A stretch of DNA of 10,291 nt from Verrucomicrobiota bacterium. GTDB taxonomy: Bacteria; Verrucomicrobiota; Verrucomicrobiia; Opitutales; Opitutaceae. Both the position numbers and the translations under genes were made by a program. The notes under the pieces are model-generated. The model was not told the DNA's origin. It was given only the letters and a program-made list of their open reading frames with translations, and made no database searches. The stretch spans positions 1 to 10,291 of the forward strand of contig JAEZSJ010000173.1 of NCBI GenBank assembly GCA_023443985.1, written 5' to 3'. Within the stretch, counting starts at the first letter, position 1. Each line of letters starts with the position of its first letter. Positions 1-5,966 of this stretch are shown piece by piece.

Positions 1-309
1 ACGCTGGTCGTTCTTGAACTTGCGGTAGCGCACGCTCGCCTTGGTCACGTCCGGTGCGACCGCCTTCTTGTCGGCGTCGAAGAACGTCATGACGAACTTG
101 CCGCCCTCGACCTTGAGGTTGATGAAGCCGCCGTTGGCGCGGGTGATGAGGAGGCCGGTGATGTTGGCCTCGTCGAGTTGGTCGCCTGCGGGGGCCTTCG
201 TGGCCGGCTGGGCCGCGGGGGCGGCGGCGGGCTTCGGGGCGGCGATGGTGACGGAGGTCGCGAGGCCGATGCCGAGGGCGAGGGACAACAGGGCGGAAAG
301 CGTCTTCAT
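1..309 (-). CDS. Secreted hypothetical protein, N-terminal part (runs off left edge)
   Basis: The reverse strand is open from an ATG at 309-307 to the window edge, giving 103 residues with no stop, so the C-terminus is missing. The N-terminus (MKTLSALLSLALGIGLATSV, then TIAAP) is a typical Sec signal peptide: one lysine, a hydrophobic core and a small-residue cleavage region near residues 22-24. An Ala/Pro-rich linker follows to about residue 44. The remaining part, with pieces such as ITGLLITRANGGFINLKVEGG and FVMTFFDADKK, reads as alternating hydrophobic beta-strand-like sequence, suggesting a small exported beta-rich domain. No enzyme motif is visible and I do not recognise a named family. 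It lies 102 bp downstream of rarA on the same strand, separated by several inverted repeats, so it may be a separate transcription unit. That it is a real gene is likely; its function is unknown. Confidence 0.7.
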   Translation of the reverse strand, partial: MKTLSALLSLALGIGLATSVTIAAPKPAAAPAAQPATKAPAGDQLDEANITGLLITRANGGFINLKVEGGKFVMTFFDADKKAVAPDVTKASVRYRKFKNDQR

Positions 310-411
310 CGCGGCGGAGGGTGCCGGCGGGCGCCGGTGGTGGCAAGCCCGGGGCAGGCGGCGGGCGCGGCGTTTACGCCGGTTTCACCGGGGGATACCG
401 GCCGCGGCCGG
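310..411 (-). other. Intergenic gap with several inverted repeats after rarA
   Basis: This 102-bp G+C-rich gap separates the rarA stop from the next minus-strand gene. It holds four self-complementary stretches: CCGGCG-GG-CGCCGG at 324-337, GGCGT-TT-ACGCC at 369-380, CCGGT-TTC-ACCGG at 379-391, and a perfect 16-bp palindrome ACCGGCCGCGGCCGGT at 397-412 that overlaps the rarA TAA. Any of them could fold in the rarA transcript and contribute to 3'-end formation. None is followed by a T-run on the minus strand, so a classic intrinsic terminator is not shown. In sequence this rich in G and C some of these pairings arise by chance. Confidence 0.45.
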
Positions 412-412
412 T
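397..412 (-). terminator. Perfect 16-bp palindrome at rarA 3' end, possible terminator stem
   Basis: ACCGGCCGCGGCCGGT reads identically on both strands, and its edge falls in the rarA stop codon TAA (414-412 on the minus strand). In RNA it would form a very stable G+C hairpin with a small loop exactly at the end of the coding sequence. The bases that follow on the minus strand are TATCCCCC rather than a U-run, so this is either a non-canonical terminator, an RNA 3'-end stabiliser, or a coincidence of composition. Confidence 0.3.
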
Positions 413-1806
413 TACGGCGGCGGCGGATTCTCGCGCCCGGGACGCTTCGCCGACTGCTTCTGGAGCTGGCGTTTGAGCTCCCGCCACTTCGCGATGCGCT
501 CGGCGGTCTTGGCTTCGAAGCCCACGGGCTTGGGCTCGTAGAACCGAAGCGGTTTCTCGAGGTAGTCCTGGCCGCTGATGTTCTCGGGAAAGTCGTGGCT
601 GTAGAGGTAGCCTTCGCCGTGGCCCATGCGCTTCGAGGCCTGCCCGCCCTTGTCGCGCATCGGCATGGGCACCTGCTGCACGGTGCCCTGGGTGAGCGCG
701 GCCTTGGCGGCGTGGAGGGCGAGGGTGACGGAGTTGCTCTTCGGCGCGCTCGCGAGGTGGACGGTCGCGTGGGCGAGCGCGTATTCGGCCTCCGGCAACC
801 CGACGAACTCGCACGCCTGGTGCGCCGCGACGGCCAGGGGCAGGCCGAGCGGATCGGCGAGGCCCACGTCCTCCGAGGCGCTGATCACGAGGCGGCGGGC
901 GATGAAACGCGGGTCCTCGCCGCCGGCGAGCATCTTGGCGAGCCAGTAGAGCGCGGCATCGGGGTCGGAGCCGCGGATGCTTTTGATGAATACGGAGATC
1001 GTGTCGTAGTGTTCGTCCTCGTCGGCGTCGTAGCGGATGCGGCGTTCCTTGGCGAAGACCTCGAGCTGGGCGGAGGTGAGTTCGCCCTTGAGGGGGAGCG
1101 AGAGGATGAGCGTCTCGAGCGCGTTGAGCGCGCGGCGCAGATCGCCGTCGCAGAGCGCGGCGAGGTCGCGGAGCACGCTCTCCTCGGCGCGGCATCCGGT
1201 CTGGCCGAGTCCGCGCTCCGGATCGTCGAGCGCGCGGCGGAGCACGGCGGTGACGTCGTCGACGGCGACCGGGTCGAGGCGGAAGAGGTGGCTGCGGCTG
1301 AGCAGCGGCGGATTGACGTAGAAGCCCGGGTTGTGGGTGGTGGCGCCGATGAGGCGGATGTTGCCCTGTTCCACATCCGGCAGGAGGAGATCCTGCTGCG
1401 ATTTGTTGAACCGGTGCAGCTCGTCGATGAAGAGGATCGTCGTCTCGGTGCGGTGGCGGGCGATGGCGAGCACCTCGCGCAGTTCGGCGACGTTGGAGAG
1501 CACGGCGTTGAGGCGCACGAAACGGCTGCCGGTCTCGCGGGAGATGGCCTCGGCCAGACTGGTCTTTCCGCAGCCGGGCGGACCGTAGAAGATGAGCGAG
1601 CCGAACTGGTTGCTCTTCACCAGGCGCGGCAGGAGCGAGTCCGGCTCGAGGATGTGGCGCTGGCCGGCGATCTCGGCGAGGGAGCGCGGCCGCATGCGCG
1701 CGGCCAACGGCTGCTTGCGCGGTGCGGCCGGCCACTCGGCCCCGCGCGCGGCCCGCGACGCGGTGTCATCCGCGGCGAACAGATCGGGCTGGTCCTCGGC
1801 AGGCAT
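412..1806 (-). CDS. rarA: Replication-associated recombination protein A (RarA/MgsA AAA+ ATPase)
   Basis: This 464-residue AAA+ ATPase of the RarA/MgsA/WRNIP1 family, related to the clamp-loader ATPases, is known in that family to act at stalled replication forks and single-strand gaps. Visible motifs are the N-terminal family signature LAARMRP (35-41), Walker A GPPGCGKT (75-82), Walker B ILFIDE (124-129), the sensor-1 segment IGATTHNP (153-160), a candidate arginine finger in LLSRSHLF (R171), and sensor 2 in GDLRRALNALE (221-231). The C-terminal tetramerisation domain is shown by SASEDVGLADP (309-319), KGGQASKRMG and the late YLYSHDFPENISGQ segment. Length matches the family. The ATG at 1806 is preferred because it places QPDLF close to the N-terminus; an upstream in-frame ATG at 1842 would add 12 residues. 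No clear ribosome site precedes either. The gene diverges from the rhomboid gene across 200 bp. Identification is very secure. Confidence 0.96.
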   Translation of the reverse strand: MPAEDQPDLFAADDTASRAARGAEWPAAPRKQPLAARMRPRSLAEIAGQRHILEPDSLLPRLVKSNQFGSLIFYGPPGCGKTSLAEAISRETGSRFVRLNAVLSNVAELREVLAIARHRTETTILFIDELHRFNKSQQDLLLPDVEQGNIRLIGATTHNPGFYVNPPLLSRSHLFRLDPVAVDDVTAVLRRALDDPERGLGQTGCRAEESVLRDLAALCDGDLRRALNALETLILSLPLKGELTSAQLEVFAKERRIRYDADEDEHYDTISVFIKSIRGSDPDAALYWLAKMLAGGEDPRFIARRLVISASEDVGLADPLGLPLAVAAHQACEFVGLPEAEYALAHATVHLASAPKSNSVTLALHAAKAALTQGTVQQVPMPMRDKGGQASKRMGHGEGYLYSHDFPENISGQDYLEKPLRFYEPKPVGFEAKTAERIAKWRELKRQLQKQSAKRPGRENPPPP

Positions 1807-2006
1807 GGCGGAAAGCAGGCCGCAGTCGGCGCGGGCTGGCAAGCGCGGCGGTGGGGCGGGCGAAGGGCCCGCAGGCGCCGATGGGTGGAGGCCGGCCGCG
1901 AGGAAAGTGGCGGGGGATGCCGTGGGCTCGACGTGTGGAAATTCTGGAGCCGATTGGAGGCGGCGGATTCTCGACAGGCGCGGCGCGGGGGCCTGTTGTC
2001 GCGGGC
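1807..2006. other. Divergent intergenic region between rarA and rhomboid gene
   Basis: These 200 bp separate the starts of two divergent genes, so promoters for both should lie here. I could not find a convincing -35/-10 pair or a Shine-Dalgarno sequence on either strand. The rhomboid reading frame is open throughout this stretch (upstream to 1722), so a longer N-terminus for that protein is formally possible, but the encoded residues are low-complexity Arg/Gly/Pro typical of non-coding high-G+C sequence. Confidence 0.4.
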
Positions 2007-2720
2007 ATGTTGCTGCTGAAGGACTCGGAGGAGCGGTGGCGTTTCCCGTTGGTGACGGTGCTGATCATCGTCGCGTGCGGGCTGGTGTTCTGGTGGGAGC
2101 AGCGGCTCGGGGAGGCCGGGCTGCGGCAGGCGTTCCTGCGCTGGGGTTTCGTGCCGGCGAAGGCCGGGGCGGCGCTCGCGCTCGGCGACAAGCTCGGGAT
2201 CCGCGACGCGGTGGTGACGCTCTTCACGAGCCAGTTTCTCCACGGCGGCTGGCTGCACGTGATCGGAAACCTGTGGGCGTTGTGGATCTTCGGCGACAAC
2301 GTCGAGGATCGGTTCGGGCGCGCCCTCTATCTCGGGTTCTATCTCGGCTGCGGGGTGGCGGCGGCGGTCGCGCACGGCGTGATGGCGAGCGCGAGCCCGC
2401 TGCCGGCGGTGGGCGCCTCGGGGGCGATCAACGGCGTGATGGGCGCCTACCTGGTCTGGTGCTGGCGGTCGCGGGTGACGTTGCTGGTGCCGATCGTGAT
2501 CATCCCGCTGCCGATCAAGGTGCCGGCGGTGCTCTACCTGTTGTTCTGGATCGCCACGCAGTGGCTGGCCGCGGCGTCGACGCTGGGCCAGTCGGTGCAC
2601 CTCGGCGGGGTGGCCTGGTGGGCGCACATCGGCGGCTTCACCTGCGGCGTGCTCGGGGCGTTGTGCGTGCGTCCGCTGCAGGAGTACGAGGTCAAACCGG
2701 TTCGACAGAGGCGGTCGTGA
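2007..2720 (+). CDS. Rhomboid family intramembrane serine protease
   Basis: This 237-residue polytopic membrane protein cleaves transmembrane segments of other membrane proteins within the lipid bilayer. The catalytic dyad is visible: serine in GASGAING (S138) and histidine in WWAHIGG (H207). Other rhomboid signatures are the loop-1 segment FLHGGWLHVIGNLWALWIFG (78-96) and the EDRFG motif (100-104). Hydrophobic stretches at about 13-30, 84-96, 107-127, 139-153, 156-187 and 203-221 fit the six-helix core. The frame is open further upstream, but the ATG at 2007 starts directly before MLLLKDSEERWRFPLV and the first membrane helix, giving the usual compact bacterial length. The Arg-rich tail VRQRRS is probably cytoplasmic or interfacial. 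It is transcribed away from rarA, with the IS4 element inserted 92 bp after the stop. Its substrate cannot be inferred from context. Confidence 0.93.
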   Translation: MLLLKDSEERWRFPLVTVLIIVACGLVFWWEQRLGEAGLRQAFLRWGFVPAKAGAALALGDKLGIRDAVVTLFTSQFLHGGWLHVIGNLWALWIFGDNVEDRFGRALYLGFYLGCGVAAAVAHGVMASASPLPAVGASGAINGVMGAYLVWCWRSRVTLLVPIVIIPLPIKVPAVLYLLFWIATQWLAAASTLGQSVHLGGVAWWAHIGGFTCGVLGALCVRPLQEYEVKPVRQRRS

Positions 2721-2768
2721 AAGGGGCCGGCCGAACGGCCTCGGCCTGCCGGGATAGGCGGAAGTGTG

Positions 2769-2791
2769 TTCTTGGTGCTTGTCTCCAAGAA
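2769..2791 (+). terminator. Possible hairpin terminator downstream of rhomboid gene
   Basis: TTCTTGG (2769-2775) and CCAAGAA (2785-2791) form a perfect 7-bp inverted repeat with a 9-nt loop, 48 bp after the rhomboid stop. No T-run follows (the next bases are GACCGGAACG), so intrinsic termination is not demonstrated. A shorter G+C stem, GGCCG-AA-CGGCC at 2729-2740, lies nearer the stop. Either could define the 3' end of the rhomboid transcript. Confidence 0.3.
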
Positions 2792-2802
2792 GACCGGAAC
2801 GA

Positions 2803-2812
2803 GATCCTTGCC
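2803..2812 (+). repeat. Left target-site duplication of IS4-family element
   Basis: GATCCTTGCC directly precedes the left inverted repeat and recurs identically at 4118-4127 directly after the right inverted repeat. A 10-bp direct duplication fits the 8-13 bp range known for IS4-family transposition. If the element is taken to begin with CCAATG (one base outward at each end), the duplication shrinks to 8 bp (ATCCTTGC). Confidence 0.9.
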
Positions 2813-2832
2813 CAATGCTGTCCCACATAGAG
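2813..2832 (+). repeat. Left terminal inverted repeat (IRL)
   Basis: The sequence CAATGCTGTCCCACATAGAG matches the reverse complement of 4098-4117 at 17 of 20 positions; the first 10 bases are identical. Mismatches fall at positions 11, 14 and 18. This is the expected transposase binding and cleavage end. Confidence 0.9.
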
Positions 2833-2931
2833 GGAGAAGAGGACGCGTAAGCGTTTAGGATTGAAAGGGAAACGAGTGCGGAAGGCTGCTCACGATTTGA
2901 GCCAGCAGGTGTAGATGGTGGGATTGGCCGG

Positions 2932-4107
2932 GTGAACACCGGTAAGGCTGTCTTTGCTCAGATCATGGCGCGTACCCCTCATTGGGAGTTCCAGCGCGCC
3001 TATCGCGCCTGCGGCGCACGCGCGCTCCGTTCTGATGCGCTCTCGTCTTGGGACCATTTCCTCGCCCTGTGTTTCGCGCAGCTGACGTTCCGGCAGAGTT
3101 TGCGAGATATTGAGGCATGCCTACGCGCTCAGCCCGGGCTGGCGTATCGCCTTGGGTTCCGCGGCGCGATCACGCGCAGCGCCTTGGCTCGTGCGAACGA
3201 GCAACGCGACTGGCAACCGTGGGCGAGGCTCGCGCGCAAACTCATGCCGAAGGTGCGCACCCTCTATCAAACCGAGCCGACGGCCCTCGACATGGACGTG
3301 CCGGTGATCGCGATCGACTCCAGCTTGATCGACCTGAGCTTGGCGCTTTGCCCATGGGCCAACTTCACGGGAGTGAAGGCCGCGCTCAAACTGCACACCG
3401 CACTGGACCTCCGCGGTCCAGTGCCGGCGTTCGTCAATGTGACCGCGGGCGAAGACAGCGACATGGGTGGTTTGGATCACCTGCCAGTCGAACCGGGCGC
3501 GGTCTATGTAATGGATCGGGGATACGTCGATTTTCGCCGTTTGCGTCGCCTCGCTGACCAAGGCGCCTTCTTCGTCATCCGCGCCCGACCCGACGTTCGC
3601 TTCTATGTACGAGCGTCCCGTTCCGTCGATCGCAGCGGTTCGCTCCGCGCTGACCAAATCATCCGATTCAATGGCACTGATGTTCCCAACCATTGGCCGG
3701 GCGATCTGCGGCGCGTCACCATCTACGATGCGGAGCACGCCCGCCGTCTCGCTTTCTGGACCAACCTATGGGACGCGCCGGCTGTGGTTGTCGCCGAAGC
3801 GTACCGCCAACGTTGGCAGATCGAGCTATTCTTTCGTTGGCTCAAACATGGCCTGCGTATCCAAACATTCTACGGCACCAGCGAGAACGCGGTGCGGCTG
3901 CAGCTTTGGGCCTCCATCTGCGTATACCTCGCGATGGCGACTGCCCGCAAACAGCTCGGCATCACTACAAATCTGACGACCTTCGTCCAAGTTCTCTCGC
4001 TTCACGCACTTTCAAAAACACCTGTCGCTGAACTCTTTGCGGAAAGCGACACAAGCAAAGCGGAGCTCGATATTCATAACCAGCTCTCATTCAGCGACTT
4101 TATCTGA
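2932..4107 (+). CDS. IS4-family transposase (DDE, DUF4372-type N-terminus)
   Basis: This intact 391-residue transposase catalyses cut-and-paste movement of the surrounding element. The N-terminus (NTGKAVFAQIM, later FAQLTFRQSLRDIEACL at 48-64) resembles the DUF4372 domain found in part of the IS4 family. The catalytic triad is visible as D129 (VIAIDSS), D195 (YVMDRGYVDF) and E298, the last inside the hallmark Y-2-R-3-E-6-K motif (Y291, R294, E298, K305 in YRQRWQIELFFRWLK). Length is normal for the family. The GTG at 2932 is preferred over the ATG at 2965 because GTG retains the conserved GKxVFAQ start of relatives. The TGA stop overlaps the right inverted repeat. There is no frameshift or internal stop, so it should be active if expressed. 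Its codon use is less G+C-rich than the flanking core genes, as expected for mobile DNA. Confidence 0.95.
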   Translation: MNTGKAVFAQIMARTPHWEFQRAYRACGARALRSDALSSWDHFLALCFAQLTFRQSLRDIEACLRAQPGLAYRLGFRGAITRSALARANEQRDWQPWARLARKLMPKVRTLYQTEPTALDMDVPVIAIDSSLIDLSLALCPWANFTGVKAALKLHTALDLRGPVPAFVNVTAGEDSDMGGLDHLPVEPGAVYVMDRGYVDFRRLRRLADQGAFFVIRARPDVRFYVRASRSVDRSGSLRADQIIRFNGTDVPNHWPGDLRRVTIYDAEHARRLAFWTNLWDAPAVVVAEAYRQRWQIELFFRWLKHGLRIQTFYGTSENAVRLQLWASICVYLAMATARKQLGITTNLTTFVQVLSLHALSKTPVAELFAESDTSKAELDIHNQLSFSDFI

Positions 4108-4117
4108 GACAGCATTG
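4098..4117 (-). repeat. Right terminal inverted repeat (IRR)
   Basis: Read on the minus strand from 4117, this begins CAATGCTGTC and pairs with the left end at 17 of 20 positions. It contains the last codons and the stop codon of the transposase, a compact arrangement. Confidence 0.9.
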
Positions 4118-4127
4118 GATCCTTGCC
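4118..4127 (+). repeat. Right target-site duplication
   Basis: This is an exact copy of GATCCTTGCC at 2803-2812. Its last two bases merge into a run of ten C residues (4126-4135). Removing the IS and one copy restores a continuous empty site between the rhomboid gene and the delta-60 gene. Confidence 0.9.
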
Positions 4128-4135
4128 CCCCCCCC
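4126..4135 (+). repeat. Homopolymeric C10 tract next to IS insertion site
   Basis: Ten consecutive C bases lie directly at the right junction of the IS and 70 bp before the proposed start of the delta-60 gene. The tract is non-coding for the 4206 start. It may be part of the original target, a slippage-prone tract, or a spot where read or assembly accuracy is poor. Confidence 0.85.
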
Positions 4136-4205
4136 TGCGCGCATGAGGCTCGACGTGGACGGGATTGCTTGCTCGTCGTGCCGGGTGCTCGAACGCGGAT
4201 TCACC

Positions 4206-5855
4206 ATGTCACCGATTTCCACACGTACCCGCCTTCTGCTCCTGTCGGCTGCCGCAGGGCTGACCACTTGGTTACAGGCCGCTCCGACCCTCGATGTGCA
4301 GCCGCAGATCACGGTCGCTGCCGCCAGCGGCCAGCCTGCGGTCTTTTCCGCGCAGGCTTCGGGCACCGGCACTATCCGTTTCCAATGGCGACGGATGGGT
4401 GGTGACTTGGAGGGGCAGACGAATTCGAGCTACACGATCCCCTCGGCGACGGTTGCCGACTCCGGCTACTACGACGTGGTGGCGACCGACGACACTGGTT
4501 CGATCACATCGACTCCGAGCCGACTGATCGTGGCTCCGAATATCGGATACCCCGACACCCTGCGGCTGGACACCAGTTTCGCGCCGCTGCTGGAGACTGG
4601 GGGCGCGACGATTCTCGCGTTGGCCGTGGCGCCGGATGGGAACATCTATGTCTCCGGCAACTACTCGACCATCGCTGGCCAACGCCGGAGTGGGTTGGTG
4701 CGGTTTGCGCCTGATTTCACACTTGATCCGACTTTCGCCTCGGCCGTCGGCGATGTCCGGGATGTCGATTTCCAATCCGACGGCAAATTGCTGGTCTGTC
4801 GAGGCTCCGGGGTGAACCGACTCAATCCCGATGGTACGCTTGATCCGACTTTTGCGGTTTCGTTCGGCTATTCAAGTGGAGCCAAGACGGTCGACGCGGT
4901 ATCCCTGCAGTCGGACGGAAAGGTTCTGGTCCGTGGAGCCTTCGATTCGGTGAATGGAGTCGCTCGCCGGACGGTGGTGCGGCTCAACGCGGACGGCTCG
5001 GTGGATGCGACGTTCGATGCCGGCCTTGGGCAATACGATACCGTGACCGCAATGAGGGCCGTTGGATCGAGGGCCCTTCTGCTGGGATCGTTTTACCAGA
5101 CTGGTGGCAGCGTCAACCAGTTGCGGATTCTCAATCCTGACGGCTCGGTGGCTGCGGCAACCCCGGGGAGTTCGACGGTGCAGTACTCGCCATCGATTCT
5201 TGAATGCAGCGCGGACGGGATGATCTATGTGCTGGAGCGGTCATGGGAGGGGACGAAATCGATCGAACGGCTCCTGCGCTATGATCGCGACGCAGTCCTC
5301 GATGACAGCTTCCAGTCTGCGCTGACTGGTTCGCCTCGGGCGATTGCCGTGAGGTCGGACGGGCGGCTCGTGGTGTCGGAAGTTGCGGCGACCGGCGGGT
5401 ATGAGGTTGTTGTTCTGAACATGGACGGCACGGTCGACCCGACCTGCGCCTATAGTGTGGCAAGCCCTGCTTCTTTCGGCCCCCTGGCAGTCAATGCGGC
5501 GGGGCGGATATTTCTCTATGTGTACCGAAACACTGGCGAGTCGCCCTTCAGCGATGTGGTCTCGTTCGGTGCAGTCGAGGAGCCGACCGTCTCGTTGACG
5601 CAGGATATGCGTTGTCCGGCATATCCGGTGACCATCTTGCCGGTGCGCGATGGGAAATGGTTGGTTTCCGGGGCGTTCACCCATCTCAACGGGGTCGCAT
5701 CGTCCGGCTGGGCGAGGCTCAACTCCGATGGCACGACCGACCCATCATTTGCGGCCACTTGCCCGCGGCTAAGTTCGGGCTCGCGGATTGTCGTACAGGG
5801 CGATGATCGAGTTCTTGTGGTGGGATGCGCGCCATTCTTCGTGAAGAGATTGTAG
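4206..5855 (+). CDS. N-terminal open part of the interrupted delta-60-repeat gene
   Basis: If the TAG at 5853 is real and not read through, translation yields 549 residues: signal peptide, first Ig-like domain and roughly the first half of the delta-60 repeats. Repeat units are seen at RFAPDFTLDPTF, RLNPDGTLDPTF, RLNADGSVDATF, LRYDRDAVLDDSF, LNMDGTVDPTC and RLNSDGTTDPSF, each followed by a segment ending in a DGK/DGR-hydrophobic strand. This product would lack the C-terminal domain that probably anchors or sorts the full protein, so it may be released or degraded. An annotation pipeline is likely to report this as a stand-alone gene, possibly starting at 4143 with 21 extra N-terminal residues. 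Confidence 0.7.
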   Translation: MSPISTRTRLLLLSAAAGLTTWLQAAPTLDVQPQITVAAASGQPAVFSAQASGTGTIRFQWRRMGGDLEGQTNSSYTIPSATVADSGYYDVVATDDTGSITSTPSRLIVAPNIGYPDTLRLDTSFAPLLETGGATILALAVAPDGNIYVSGNYSTIAGQRRSGLVRFAPDFTLDPTFASAVGDVRDVDFQSDGKLLVCRGSGVNRLNPDGTLDPTFAVSFGYSSGAKTVDAVSLQSDGKVLVRGAFDSVNGVARRTVVRLNADGSVDATFDAGLGQYDTVTAMRAVGSRALLLGSFYQTGGSVNQLRILNPDGSVAAATPGSSTVQYSPSILECSADGMIYVLERSWEGTKSIERLLRYDRDAVLDDSFQSALTGSPRAIAVRSDGRLVVSEVAATGGYEVVVLNMDGTVDPTCAYSVASPASFGPLAVNAAGRIFLYVYRNTGESPFSDVVSFGAVEEPTVSLTQDMRCPAYPVTILPVRDGKWLVSGAFTHLNGVASSGWARLNSDGTTDPSFAATCPRLSSGSRIVVQGDDRVLVVGCAPFFVKRL

Positions 5856-5966
5856 CCTGACGGAAGCGACGATCCCTGCTTCTCGTTCTCCTCGGGGACG
5901 GGGTTCAACTCAGGGCTCAATTGCGTTGAGGTTCTCCCGAATGGCCGGATCGCCGTCGGTGGAAGT

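Larger units (their letters stand above)
2813..4117 (+). mobile_element. Complete IS4-family insertion sequence, 1305 bp
   Basis: Both ends are defined by 20-bp terminal inverted repeats that match at 17 positions (starting CAATGCTGTC) and by a perfect 10-bp flanking target duplication. The interior holds one intact transposase gene on the plus strand. The left non-coding end is 119 bp; at the right the transposase stop falls inside the inverted repeat, 10 bp from the end. Identical target duplications and an intact transposase indicate a fairly recent insertion, and the copy is probably mobilisable. It sits in the intergenic space between the rhomboid gene and the delta-60-repeat gene, with transposase transcription pointing toward the latter. 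No passenger genes are present. Confidence 0.93.

Noticed and set aside
178..2019. Long plus-strand open frame (613 codons) opposite rarA
   Set aside because: It is antisense to a clearly conserved AAA+ ATPase, its translation is Gly/Arg/Ala/Val low complexity with no domain, and such mirror frames are expected in high-G+C codon usage.
4143..4205. Earlier start of the delta-60 gene at ATG 4143
   Set aside because: It would put 21 extra residues, including charged and cysteine residues, ahead of a good signal peptide beginning at 4206.
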